Shown in pieces: positions 1-10,382 of a DNA stretch of 64,000 nucleotides. Position 1 is the stretch's first letter, and each line of letters starts with the position of its first letter. The position numbers and the translations under genes were made by a program. Under the pieces are notes generated by a model. The model worked only from the letters and a program-made list of their open reading frames with translations. It ran no database searches and was not told where the DNA came from. This DNA is from Citrobacter koseri (lineage in GTDB: Bacteria > Pseudomonadota > Gammaproteobacteria > Enterobacterales > Enterobacteriaceae), in assembly GCA_900446925.1 (NCBI GenBank), contig UAVY01000011.1:1-64000 (forward strand), read 5' to 3'.

Positions 1-63
1 CAAAACTTCGCAGTGAACCTTTTCAGGTACACTCTGAAGTTTTCTTATATGAGCAGTAAAATA

Positions 64-140
64 TGGTGGAGCTATGCGGGGATCGAACCGCAGACCTCCT
101 GCGTGCAAAGCAGGCGCTCTCCCAGCTGAGCTATAGCCCC
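64..140 (-). tRNA. tRNA-Ala (TGC anticodon), with a 1-nt insertion
   Basis: Reads as a standard enterobacterial tRNA-Ala: acceptor stem GGGGCTA, D-arm, TGC anticodon in the CTTTGCACG loop, and encoded CCA end. It lies in the 16S-23S spacer downstream of tRNA-Ile, as in Ile/Ala-type rRNA operons. The span is 77 nt instead of 76, because the T-arm reads with four G (78-81, plus strand) where the conserved gene has three. The extra base would break the T-stem/loop geometry, so it is probably a sequence error. Confidence 0.95.
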
Positions 141-253
141 ATACAGTACAGTCAGAACCTCTTACCGATGATTTTTCCTGAGACAAGGCGTGGAATGACG
201 AAGCATACTTAAAGTATGTGAGTCATTTCACAACGCAGTATTCAGGGAAAATC
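141..253. other. rRNA operon spacer between tRNA-Ile and tRNA-Ala
   Basis: Spacer of about 113 bp with no gene. It contains an inverted repeat: gatttttcctg near 170 and cagggaaaatc near 243 face each other. A smaller palindrome, catacttaaagtatg, lies near 204-218. In the precursor RNA these would fold into a stem between the two tRNAs, plausibly for processing. Confidence 0.5.
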
Positions 254-330
<77 letters not shown>

Positions 331-400
331 GTAGAGGTTTTTACTGCTCGTTTTTCATCAGACAATCTGTGTGGGCACTGCAAAGGCAGGTTCTTTAAGG

Positions 401-1942
<1,542 letters not shown>

Positions 1943-2072
1943 AAGTTTGATGCTCGTGAATTAAACTTCGTAATGAATTACGTGTTCACTCAGAGACTTG
2001 GTATTCATTTATTGTCCGAAGACATTAAGAATCCATGTCACTTTGAGTGCCCACACAGATTGTCTGATAAAT

Positions 2073-2084
2073 TGTTAAAGAGCA
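2073..2084 (-). promoter_or_regulatory. rrn leader boxA antitermination element
   Basis: Minus-strand TGCTCTTTAACA matches the rRNA boxA consensus that recruits NusB/NusE for antitermination. It lies in the 16S leader, between promoter P2 and the 16S 5' end, where boxA is expected. Confidence 0.85.
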
Positions 2085-2124
2085 GCTGCAACGCGGCTTT
2101 CAGCTCACCGTTGCGAGGTGACGT

Positions 2125-2152
2125 ATAATACGTTTTCCTCATTCAGAGTCAA
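2125..2152 (-). promoter_or_regulatory. rRNA operon promoter P2
   Basis: On the minus strand, -35 TTGACT (2147-2152) and -10 TATTAT (2125-2130) are separated by 16 bp, as in rrn P2 promoters. Confidence 0.85.
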
Positions 2153-2220
2153 GTGCTTATTTTCACTTTTCTCTGCCGGCGTTCATCGCTGAACCCCGCT
2201 GACCCGGCGGCCTGTGTGCC

Positions 2221-2260
2221 GTTGTTCCGTTGTTCCGTTGTTCCGTTGTTCCGTTGTTCC
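2221..2260. repeat. Five perfect copies of GTTGTTCC between rrn P1 and P2
   Basis: An octamer, GTTGTTCC, repeats five times without error over exactly 40 bp. It sits between promoters P1 and P2 of the rRNA operon. From memory, E. coli has about one copy of the equivalent GGAACAAC motif here. The array looks like slipped-strand expansion and lengthens the P1-P2 distance by about 32 bp. Confidence 0.9.
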
Positions 2261-2276
2261 GTGTCAGTGGAGGCGC

Positions 2277-2304
2277 ATTATAGGGAGTTATTCCGGCCTG
2301 ACAA
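2277..2304 (-). promoter_or_regulatory. rRNA operon promoter P1
   Basis: On the minus strand, -35 TTGTCA (2299-2304) and -10 TATAAT (2277-2282) have a 16-bp spacer followed by a GC-rich discriminator (GCGCC). This is the signature of the strong, stringently controlled rrn P1 promoter. Confidence 0.9.
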
Positions 2305-2355
2305 GGGGAAATTTAAAATTATTTTCCGACTGCTTTCTTTTTAAGCAAAACCACC

Positions 2356-3207
2356 TCAAACCGCCAGTTTTTCGAGCGTTTCGAAACCGTAACGCTGTAA
2401 AACGGGTATTAATTGCTCGGTCTCTGGCGTCATTGCCATGCAGAAAGCAATATTAGCCTCCGCTGATTTGGCATCCGGCGCTTCATGCTCTAACAACCAG
2501 GCTGTGCGACGCGCAATCGCCGCCCCGGAATCCACCAGCCTTGTCCCTTCAGGAAGGACCTGCAACAGTTCTTCCTGTAATAGAGGGAAATGGGTACATC
2601 CCAGAACAACCGTGTCGGGCGGTTCCGGCATCCGCAGCCAGGGTCTCAGGATACGGCGTAGTTCTTCCAGCGATACGGGTTCACCGTGCAGTTTGGCTTC
2701 CGCCAGCTCCACCAGTTCTGCCGATCCCAACATCGCTATCTGACATTCATTCGCAAATCGCGCTATCAACTCATGGGTATAAGGGCGTTTTACCGTGCCA
2801 CGCGTTGCCAGCAACCCGACGATGCCGTTGGCGGTCAGCCTCGCTGCGGGTTTAATCGCAGGTACGACGCCCACAACCGGGAACGCGAATTTTTCACGCA
2901 ATGCAGGAAGAGAAACCGTGCTGGCCGTATTACAGGCGATTACCGCAAGTGAGAGAGGATAACGCTGCTGCAATGCGGTAACGATCTCGACGACGCGCTC
3001 GACAATAAACGCTTCGCTCTTTTCCCCGTAAGGAAACGCGACGTTATCGAAAGCATATATATAGTGGAGATTCGGCAGGAGATGCCGAATCTCATCGTAG
3101 ACCGACAACCCACCGACGCCGGAATCAAACACCAGCACGGTGGGACGTGGATCAGAAGGTGTAGCTGCCAGACAAGTAGTACTCTCGTCCTGCAGTTTGG
3201 TAGCCAT
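2356..3207 (-). CDS. murI: Glutamate racemase MurI
   Basis: Cytoplasmic cofactor-independent racemase that converts L- to D-glutamate for peptidoglycan synthesis. The 283-residue protein has the Asp/Glu racemase signatures FDSGVGGLSV near the N-terminus, ACNTAST with the first catalytic cysteine, and GCTHFPLL with the second. I start it at MATKLQ rather than 15 codons upstream, because this matches the family. Its start lies inside the 3' end of btuB (56-bp overlap, same strand), so translation is probably coupled to btuB. No frameshift seen. Confidence 0.97.
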   Translation of the reverse strand: MATKLQDESTTCLAATPSDPRPTVLVFDSGVGGLSVYDEIRHLLPNLHYIYAFDNVAFPYGEKSEAFIVERVVEIVTALQQRYPLSLAVIACNTASTVSLPALREKFAFPVVGVVPAIKPAARLTANGIVGLLATRGTVKRPYTHELIARFANECQIAMLGSAELVELAEAKLHGEPVSLEELRRILRPWLRMPEPPDTVVLGCTHFPLLQEELLQVLPEGTRLVDSGAAIARRTAWLLEHEAPDAKSAEANIAFCMAMTPETEQLIPVLQRYGFETLEKLAV

Positions 3208-5020
3208 AAGCTGTCTCGTAATCTTTATCGAACAGGTTGGCGATTTTACCACGAACTGTCAGGCGATCGGTGATCGGATACGATGCAGAAACATCAACAG
3301 TGCTATAGCTCGGCAAGATTTGCTGGGTGTTATTGTACTGGGAGGTGTTGTTATCGTAGCGCTTGCCGTAATACTGCCACGATACATCCATATCGACGTT
3401 AAACATCGTCCAGTCCAGTTGATACTTCGCCTGGCGCTTCGAGCGTCGGGCTAACACTTCACCGTTGTCGTCATTACGCGGATCGACATATTGCAACGTA
3501 ACACGATGGCTAAAGATGCCGGTATCAAAGCTGCCCGTCCATTCCACGCCTTTAATGGTTGCCGCATCAATATTGTCATACTCACCCTGGTAGGTGTTTG
3601 GATCAAAGTAGTAAGTGATCAGGTTAGTAATCTTGTAATGGTAGGCAGACAGGCGCCAGTCCAGCGGACCAGTGAGCCCTTCCAGCCCGGCCTCCCACTG
3701 TTTAGACTCTTCCGGTTTCAGGTTAGGATTCGCGTTGATGCCAAAACGGGTAGAACCAAACTGCTGCCCCAGAGATGGAGACAGGAACCCGGTACCATAG
3801 CCGATAGTTACTCGATAGTTGTCGATAAACTCCCATCCAGCCGTCGTCTGCCAGGTGCCATGCCAGCCAAACTGTTCATCATGATCTTCACGCCCTGAAG
3901 CCTCCAGCGTTACATCGCCGAATTGTTGCTGACCGGTCAGGTATAAACCGGTGTTATCGCGTTTATATGTGTCCGACATCACGGTATCGGATGAGGTCAA
4001 ACGCTGCTGCTGCCAGTCTACGCCCGCGCTAACGGAACCGTGCCCCACGATAAGGTTATTACCCCATTGCAGGTTACGCTGGGTCATGCGATCGAGCGTC
4101 GTACCGTCATGATAGCGACCATAAATACTGCTGTAGTTATAGTCCTTCACCTTCTGGTAGCTGGCGAGAAGTTGTGAAGAGTAAATCCCGGAGTTGAATT
4201 TCAGACCTGCGTCCCAGCTCTGATTGTAGAGTTGCGATTCATCAGCACTGTAGGCCGGAATAGACGGCGGGCTTCCCAGATCGTAATCAGAGTTGTTGGT
4301 ATAACTGTGACCACGGAAAAAACCATCGAAATTATCATTAAATTTATGTTCGAGGCTGCCCCAAAATGCCTTGCTGCGAAAACCATCGCGGTCGCGATCG
4401 TGATCCCAGGTTGAGCCGGGCTGTACGTTAAAGCCTTTATTGCCCTCATAAGAACCCGCTACCGTGGCGACAGTGTCGCCAAAGCGATGGCGCAACGTAC
4501 CGTCATATTGCTGATAACCTTTTGAACCAACGCCCGCGGTAATTTTTGACTGTTCTTGATCGGAGTGCGTAATAACGTTAATGACCCCACCCACTGCGCC
4601 GGAACCATAAATCGCCGAGCGTGGTCCACGAATGTATTCCACGCGTTGCACCAGCGATATTGGAATCTGATTCAGATCGGGGTTATTCGTAATGCCGGGG
4701 CGGGTCATGGGAACACCATCGACCAGAACCAATACCTGTTTGGCTTCCGTACCACGAATAAATAAAGAAGAAGACTGCCCCATGCCGCCGTTTTGATTGA
4801 TATCAACGCCTGGCAGGCGGCGCATCACATCATTCAAATTCTTCGCTTGCCAGCGGTCGATATCCTCACGCGTCACAACATCAGCAGGCGCCAGTACGGT
4901 ATTAACCGGTTGTTGAAAACGATTTGCGGTGACGATCAGGGTGTCTGGGTTAGTATCCTGCGCCCAGCCAGAAAATGCCGTGACGGAGAGCGCCGTCAGC
5001 AGCGAAGATTTTTTAATCAT
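3152..5020 (-). CDS. btuB: Outer-membrane vitamin B12 transporter BtuB
   Basis: TonB-dependent receptor that carries cobalamin across the outer membrane and also serves as a phage and colicin receptor. The 622-residue ORF is intact. It has an N-terminal signal peptide (MIKKSSLLTALSVTAFSGWA), the TonB box DTLIVTAN just after it, a plug domain (GAVGGVINVIT), then a long beta-barrel ending in aromatic YTF. The start at 5020 is chosen because the upstream extension carries no signal-like sequence. Its leader holds a cobalamin riboswitch, and murI overlaps its 3' end. Confidence 0.97.
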   Translation of the reverse strand: MIKKSSLLTALSVTAFSGWAQDTNPDTLIVTANRFQQPVNTVLAPADVVTREDIDRWQAKNLNDVMRRLPGVDINQNGGMGQSSSLFIRGTEAKQVLVLVDGVPMTRPGITNNPDLNQIPISLVQRVEYIRGPRSAIYGSGAVGGVINVITHSDQEQSKITAGVGSKGYQQYDGTLRHRFGDTVATVAGSYEGNKGFNVQPGSTWDHDRDRDGFRSKAFWGSLEHKFNDNFDGFFRGHSYTNNSDYDLGSPPSIPAYSADESQLYNQSWDAGLKFNSGIYSSQLLASYQKVKDYNYSSIYGRYHDGTTLDRMTQRNLQWGNNLIVGHGSVSAGVDWQQQRLTSSDTVMSDTYKRDNTGLYLTGQQQFGDVTLEASGREDHDEQFGWHGTWQTTAGWEFIDNYRVTIGYGTGFLSPSLGQQFGSTRFGINANPNLKPEESKQWEAGLEGLTGPLDWRLSAYHYKITNLITYYFDPNTYQGEYDNIDAATIKGVEWTGSFDTGIFSHRVTLQYVDPRNDDNGEVLARRSKRQAKYQLDWTMFNVDMDVSWQYYGKRYDNNTSQYNNTQQILPSYSTVDVSASYPITDRLTVRGKIANLFDKDYETAYGYQTAGREYYLSGSYTF

Positions 5021-5074
5021 TGTAAAGCATCCACAATATAAGAAGGATGCCGCAGGCTTCATCGATAGTACGCG

Positions 5075-5285
5075 ATGATGAACACCAGATGCGACGTTAG
5101 CCGGCAGGTCTTCGGGCTTGGAAGGTTATCCTCAGGATACAAGAGATGATGACTTCCCGCCGGGTGGCAGTGTCTGCTTATGCTCTCATCTCACCTTTCC
5201 TTACCGCTGCGCGTCAGCTCCAGATTCGCACCTGGATTCCCTATTAACTCACAGGACCGGCTCACGGATGCTACATTCTGTAACA
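5075..5285 (-). promoter_or_regulatory. Cobalamin (AdoCbl) riboswitch of btuB
   Basis: The btuB leader, read on the minus strand, contains the B12-box core GCCGGTC..., then CTGACGCGCAGCGGTAAGG, the GAAGTCATCATCTCTT block and CAAGCCCGAAGACCTGCCGGC. This is the well-known btuB aptamer, which represses translation when adenosylcobalamin binds. One conserved spot carries an extra base: GAATCCAGGTGCG, where the known leader has GAATCCAGTGCG (plus-strand CC at 5231-5232). This fits the indel errors seen across the window. The boundaries are approximate. Confidence 0.88.
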
Positions 5286-5391
5286 ATCTACGTCCAGACC
5301 GCAATATCACAATATCGGAAATCATCAATGACTGGACATCTGATGAGCAATCCCTACAATCCCCGCGTACTTTTATTTTTCAGGATGCATC

Positions 5392-6493
5392 ATGACCCCC
5401 GAACACCTTCCGACAGAACAGTATGACGCGCAGCTAGCCGAAAAAGTGGTGCGCTTGCAGAGTATGGATGGCGCCGTTTTCTGACCTGGTCCCGGAAGTG
5501 TTTCGCTCGCCAGTCAGCCATTATCGGATGCGCGCCGAATTTCGCCTGTGGCATGACGGCGACGACCTGTATCACATCATTTTTGATCAGCAGACGAAAA
5601 GCCGTATCCGCGTCGACAGCTTCCCGGCGGCCAGCGAGCTGATTAACCAGCTGATGACGGCGATGATTGAAGGCGTGCGCCATAATCGCGTCCTGCGCCA
5701 TAAGCTGTTCCAGATTGATTACCTCACCACGATGAGCAATCAGGCGGTGGTTTCGCTGCTGTACCATAAAAAGCTGGATGGATGAGTGGCGCCAGGAAGC
5801 GGAAACGCTGCGGGATGCGCTGCGAGCGCAAAACCTGAATGTGCATCTGATTGGCCGGGCGACCAAAACCAAAATCGAGCTGGATCAGGATTACATTGAC
5901 GAACGTCTGCCCGTGGCGGGAAAAGAGATGATCTACCGTCAGGTAGAGAACAGCTTCACGCAGCCCAATGCCGCAATGAATATTCAGATGCTGGAGTGGG
6001 CGCTGGATGCAACCAAAGCGTCGAAAGGCGACCTGCTTGAACTGTACTGCGGCAACGGCAACTTCTCATTGGCTCTGGCGCGTAACTTCGACCGGGTGCT
6101 GGCAACGGAAATCGCCAAACGTCAGTCGCCGCAGCGCAGTACAACATTGCCGCTAACCATATTGATAACGTGCAGATTATCCGTATGGCCGCCGAAGAGT
6201 TTACGCAGGCGATGAACGGAGTACGCGAGTTTAACCGTTTGCAGGGCATCGACCTGAAGAGCTATCAGTGTGAAACGATTTTTGTCGATCCGCCACGTAG
6301 CGGGCTGGACAGTGAAACCGAGAAAATGGTGCAGGCATATCCGCGTATTTTGTACATTTCCTGCAACCCGGAGACGCTGTGTAAGAACCTGGAAACATTA
6401 AGCCAGACGCACAATGTGTCACGTCTGGCTCTGTTCGATCAGTTCCCGTATACGCACCATATGGAATGCGGCGTGTTACTCACTGCCAGGTAA
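5392..6493 (+). CDS. trmA: tRNA (uracil-54-C5)-methyltransferase TrmA, frameshifted
   Basis: SAM-dependent enzyme that makes ribothymidine at tRNA position 54 (and at tmRNA). The reconstructed 366 residues equal the E. coli length, from [10 protein letters not shown] to the C-terminal GVLLTAR. The SAM motif [16 protein letters not shown], the [10 protein letters not shown] motif and the catalytic cysteine in ISCNPETL are all present. The frame breaks three times: extra G at 5466-5467 (ATGGATGG for ATGATGG), extra G at 5780-5781, and a missing C near 6120. Sequence on both sides of each break is conserved, so these look like sequence errors. Confidence 0.93.
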
Positions 6494-6495
6494 AA

Positions 6496-6532
6496 CGTAG
6501 GCCGGATAAAGTGGTTACGCCGCCATCCGGCA
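6496..6532. repeat. REP element (trmA/yijD junction)
   Basis: A palindromic REP unit, gtaggccggataa...gccgccatccggca, lies between the convergent trmA and yijD. It could act as a bidirectional 3' end or mRNA stabiliser. Confidence 0.8.
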
Positions 6533-6891
6533 TTATTCCGCGACTTCCTGCTTGCGGTTACGCATCTTAAAGCCAATCCAGAATACCAGAATCACCGACA
6601 GCACCGCCGGGAAGAAGTTAGAACCGATATCCGGGTATTCCGCACGTACCACGGTGCTGTACAACAACACGCCGAGGATAAAACAGGCGGCAGCCAGCCC
6701 GGCAAGCCGACAGGCATGGTGCGGTTTTGATAACGTTGATGCAGGCAATAAACCGCCAGCACCAGCGCGATAATCGGGAATACAGAAAACGGCACGATGG
6801 AGCTAAACAGCGCCGCGAATGTGCCATTGATCGATAAGCCAGCGACCAGCGCCAGCAACAGCGTACCTTTATCTTGACCTGACTGTTTCAT
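6533..6891 (-). CDS. yijD: YijD family inner-membrane protein, frameshifted
   Basis: Small DUF1422-type membrane protein of 119 residues with about four hydrophobic segments (for example [18 protein letters not shown] and [14 protein letters not shown]). Its function is unknown. It follows fabR on the same strand with a 16-bp gap, and the pair is a conserved operon. One G is missing near 6697 (plus strand), so the N- and C-terminal halves read in different frames. With the base restored, the protein ends [11 protein letters not shown] as in E. coli. Confidence 0.9.
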
Positions 6892-6907
6892 TGCTCGTCC
6901 TTTCACG

Positions 6908-7540
6908 TTACTCGGAGTGATGTGCCATCTTCTCTTGTTCACGGCGGTACCAGTAATATGCCCCTTTCGCAATCATGCGCAGTTGCAGTACCAGCCGCTC
7001 TTCCAGCTGTCGGCGTTGTTCCGCACCAACATCCAGCGCCTCGGCACCTGCACTAAACACAATCGTCACCATCGCTTCGGCTTGCGCTTCAGTGAACGCG
7101 CGCGGCATATGGTTTTCGAGTTCCAGATAGTCCGCAAGTTCCGCGATGAAATGCTGAATCTCACGCGCGACTGCGGCGCGAAACGCGGCCGAGGTGCCGG
7201 AACGTTCACGCAATAATAAACGGAAGGCGTTAGGATTGTTGCCGATGAACTCCATAAATGTGGAGACCGAGGTACGGATCACACTGCCGCCTTTGGCAAT
7301 ACGCTGACGCGCCTGGCGCATCAGCTGGCGCAGCATTAAACCGCTCTCATCCACCATCGTCAGGCCAAGCTCATCCACATCGCGGAAATGGCGATAAAAT
7401 GAGGTTGGCGCAATGCCCGCTTCACGCGCTACTTCGCGTAAACTGAGACTGGCGAAACTCCGTTCGGCGCTCAGTTGACTGAATGCGGCTTCTACCAGCG
7501 AACGCCGGGTTTTTTCTTTTTGTTGCGCTCTAACGCCCAT
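6908..7540 (-). CDS. fabR: TetR-family unsaturated fatty acid repressor FabR
   Basis: DNA-binding repressor of fabA and fabB that balances saturated and unsaturated fatty acids. The 210-residue ORF is intact: an N-terminal TetR helix-turn-helix ([21 protein letters not shown], about residues 34-54) and a C-terminal ligand/dimer domain. The ATG of MGVRAQQ is preferred over the GTG codon just before it. The C-terminus ends EKMAHHSE, shorter than the E. coli tail as I recall it. It is divergent from sthA and upstream of yijD. Confidence 0.95.
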   Translation of the reverse strand: MGVRAQQKEKTRRSLVEAAFSQLSAERSFASLSLREVAREAGIAPTSFYRHFRDVDELGLTMVDESGLMLRQLMRQARQRIAKGGSVIRTSVSTFMEFIGNNPNAFRLLLRERSGTSAAFRAAVAREIQHFIAELADYLELENHMPRAFTEAQAEAMVTIVFSAGAEALDVGAEQRRQLEERLVLQLRMIAKGAYYWYRREQEKMAHHSE

Positions 7541-7741
7541 CACGATGTCTGAATCCTTCCATATGCCTTATCTGGCACTATACCAGAGAACAAACTTAAT
7601 CTGTTTGTTCAGCTTTGTGAATGATTGTTTACAGGCTGTTTGTGCTCCAGCTCCACAAAAAAGCACAACGATAATTGGGTTAAAGGCGCGCGAATGTTAT
7701 CATCGTGTTTATTTTATGTATAAAAACAGGTGAGTAATACC

Positions 7742-9146
7742 ATGCCACATTCCTGGGATTATGATGCAATCGTCATAGGTTCAGGCCCCGGCGGCGAAGG
7801 CGCTGCAATGGGTCTGGTTAAGCAAGGAGCGCGCGTCGCCGTTATTGAGCGTTATCACAACGTTGGCGGCGGTTGTACCCACTGGGGGCACCATCCCGTC
7901 GAAAGCGCTCCGCCATGCCGTCAGCCGTATCATCGAATTCAACCAGAACCCCCTCTACAGCGACCACTCCCGACTACTTCGTTCTTCCTTTGCCGATATT
8001 CTCAACCATGCCGATAACGTCATTAATCAACAAACGCGCATGCGGCAGGGCTTTTATGAGCGCAACCACTGTGAAATATTGCAGGGTAATGCGCATTTTG
8101 TTGACGAAAACACCCTCGCGCTGGAGGTGCCACGACGGCACGGTCGAAACCCTGACGGCGGAGAAATTCGTGATTGCCTGCGGGGTCGCGTCCTTATCAC
8201 CCGGCCGACGTTGATTTCGCGCATCCACGTATTTACGACAGCGACTCAATCCTTAGCCTGCATCACGAACCTCGTCACGTCATCATCTATGGCGCCGGGG
8301 TGATCGGCTGCGAATATGCGTCAATCTTCCGGGGAATGGACGTCAAAGTTGATTTGATTAACACCCGCGACCGTCTGCTGGCGTTTCTTGATCAGGAGAT
8401 GTCCGACTCTCTCTCTTACCACTTCTGGAACAGCGGCGTGGTTATTCGCCATAACGAAGAGTACGAGAAGATCGAAGGCTGCGACGACGGCGTCATTATG
8501 CACCTGAAATCCGGTAAAAAGCTGAAGGCCGACTGTCTGCTGTACGCCAACGGACGCACTGGTAACACCGATTCACTGGCGCTGGGAAATATCGGTCTGG
8601 AAACCGACAGCCGTGGGCAACTCAAGGTCAACAGCATGTACCAGACCGCGCTGCCGCACATTTACGCAGTGGGCGATGTGATTGGCTATCCGAGTCTGGC
8701 TTCCGCCGCTTACGACCAGGGTCGAATTGCCGCGCAGGCGCTGGTGAAAGGCGAAGCGACCGCCCATCTTATTGAAGATATCCCTACAGGGATTTACACC
8801 ATCCCGGAAATCAGCTCCGTCGGCAAAACCGAGCAGCAATTGACGGCGATGAAAGTGCCTTACGAAGTCGGACGTGCGCAGTTTAAGCACCTGGCGCGCG
8901 CGCAAATCGTCGGGATGAACGTGGGAACGCTGAAGATCCTGTTCCATCGGGAAACAAAAGAGATTCTGGGGATTCACTGCTTTGGCGAACGCGCGGCCGA
9001 AATTATTCACATCGGCCAGGCGATTATGGAACAGAAAGGCGGCGGTAACACCATTGAGTACTTCGTTAACACCACCTTTAACTACCCGACAATGGCGGAA
9101 GCCTATCGGGGTAGCGGCGCTAAACGGCTTAAACCGCCTGTTTTAA
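7742..9146 (+). CDS. sthA: Soluble pyridine nucleotide transhydrogenase SthA, frameshifted
   Basis: FAD flavoprotein that transfers hydride from NADPH to NAD+ in the cytoplasm. It belongs to the dihydrolipoamide-dehydrogenase-like family. The N-terminal FAD motif [14 protein letters not shown], the NAD-binding [15 protein letters not shown] and the FAD motif [13 protein letters not shown] are visible. Removing four extra G bases restores 466 residues ending GLNRLF: GGGGG at 7884-7888, GG at 8126-8127, GGGG at 8182-8185 and GGGG at 9108-9111. The 3' end overlaps oxyR convergently by 18 bp, an arrangement also found in E. coli. Confidence 0.93.
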
Positions 9147-10048
9147 CGCTTTGTCGAAATGGCCATCCATCTCCGCACGGATGGCCTCCGCCAGTTGCTC
9201 ATAGCGACTGCGCAGCGGCGATCCCGGACGATAAACCAACCCAACCGTACGCTTAGGGCTCCGGCTTAATGCACGGCAGGTAGACTACGCCATCACGCTT
9301 ACGCTCCTGCGGAACCGCCAGCGCGGGCAGTAAGGTAATACCGGCTCCCCGCCGCAACCATGTTGCGCAGCGTTTCCAGACTGGTCGCCCGGAAATGGGT
9401 GTCTTCATCCGCGCCCGCCTCGAAGCAGAAGCCCATCGCCTGATCGCGCAGGCAGTGCCCGTCTTCCAGCATCAGCAGTTTTTCACCCGCCAGATCGGAC
9501 ATCGGCACACGATCGCGATTCGCCCACGGGTGATCCTCATAGATCGCCAGCATCATGGGTTCATCAAACAGCGGCACTTCGATAAACGCCTCGCTCTCTT
9601 TCACCAGCGCCAGGATCACGCAGTCAAGCTTGCCACTGTCCAGTTGCGCCAGCAGCTGGTGCGTCTGCGCTTCATGCAGATACATTTCCAGCTTCGGGAA
9701 GGTCTGATGCAGCATCGGAATAATATGCGGCAGCAGATAAGGGCCAACCGTTGGGATCAAGCCGATATGCAATGGGCCAGACATCGTCTCACCTTGCTGG
9801 CTTGCCATCTCCTTGAGCACTTTGACCTCACGCAGCACGGTGCGCGCCTGATCCACCAGCAGTAAACCCGCCTGGGTGAACAGAACTTTACGACTCGTAC
9901 GCTCCAGCAGCATTACGCCCAGTTCATCTTCCAGCTTACGGATTTGCCCGCTGAGCGTCGGCTGGCTGACGTGACAGGAGTCCGCCGCACGCCGGAAATG
10001 GCGGTGTTCGGCTAATGCCACCAGGTATTCAAGATCACGAATATTCAT
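9129..10048 (-). CDS. oxyR: Hydrogen peroxide sensor OxyR (LysR family), frameshifted
   Basis: Redox-sensing LysR-type activator of peroxide defence genes such as katG and the OxyS RNA. The N-terminal winged helix ([20 protein letters not shown]) and the redox-active cysteine region ([18 protein letters not shown], the two cysteines that form the regulatory disulfide) are present. Two extra bases break the C-terminal third: GG at 9343-9344 and GGG at 9256-9258 (plus strand). Repair gives 305 residues ending KALKQAV. It is divergent from OxyS and convergent with sthA. Confidence 0.94.
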
Positions 10049-10075
10049 TATTCATCCTCCGTCGCCACGATAGTT

Positions 10076-10122
10076 CATGGCGATAGGTAGCATAGCAACG
10101 AACGATTATCCCTATCAAGCTT
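10076..10122. promoter_or_regulatory. OxyR operator region between oxyR and oxyS
   Basis: The divergent oxyR/oxyS interval holds ATAG/CTAT half-sites (gcgataggtagcatagc, then tatccctatca) with the spacing expected of an OxyR tetramer site. A -10-like taataata stands near 10129-10136, just before the OxyS start. In E. coli this region both autorepresses oxyR and activates oxyS. Confidence 0.7.
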
Positions 10123-10143
10123 TCTGTCTAATAATACATCACA

Positions 10144-10253
10144 GAAACGGAGCGGTACCTCTTTAACCCTTGAAGTCACCGCCCGTTCAAAGAGTTTTTC
10201 TCAACTCGAAATAACTAAAGCCAACGTGAACTTTTGCGGACCCTATGGTCCGC
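10144..10253 (+). ncRNA. oxyS: OxyS small regulatory RNA
   Basis: Sequence beginning GAAACGGAGCGG and continuing through CCTTGAAGTCACCGCCCG, ACTCGAAATAACTAAAG and CCAACGTGAACTTTTGCGG matches the roughly 110-nt OxyS RNA of enterics. OxyS is Hfq-binding, induced by OxyR under peroxide, and represses fhlA and rpoS by base pairing. It is divergent from oxyR as expected. The 3' stem GCGGACC/GGTCCGC is followed by a T-run. Confidence 0.92.
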
Positions 10254-10262
10254 TTTTTTTTT
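10236..10262 (+). terminator. Rho-independent terminator of oxyS
   Basis: Hairpin gcggaccctatggtccgc followed by nine T. It ends the OxyS RNA. Confidence 0.9.
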
Positions 10263-10308
10263 GCATAAATAAAATAAGCCCGACGTGATGCCAGGCTCTG
10301 ATGACTGT

Positions 10309-10377
10309 TGCCGGATGGCGGACGGTTCACAATTTTTTGGTAGGCCGGATAAGGCATCAGCCGCCATCCGGCACAAC
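10309..10377. repeat. BIME with two REP units downstream of oxyS/argH
   Basis: Two inverted REP sequences (ttgccggatggcgga... and gtaggccggataaggc...gccgccatccggca) lie between the oxyS and argH 3' ends. Confidence 0.8.
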
Positions 10378-10382
10378 GCCAG

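Noticed and set aside
2221..2260. CRISPR-like tandem array
   Set aside because: Units are 8 bp with no spacers. It is a simple tandem repeat.
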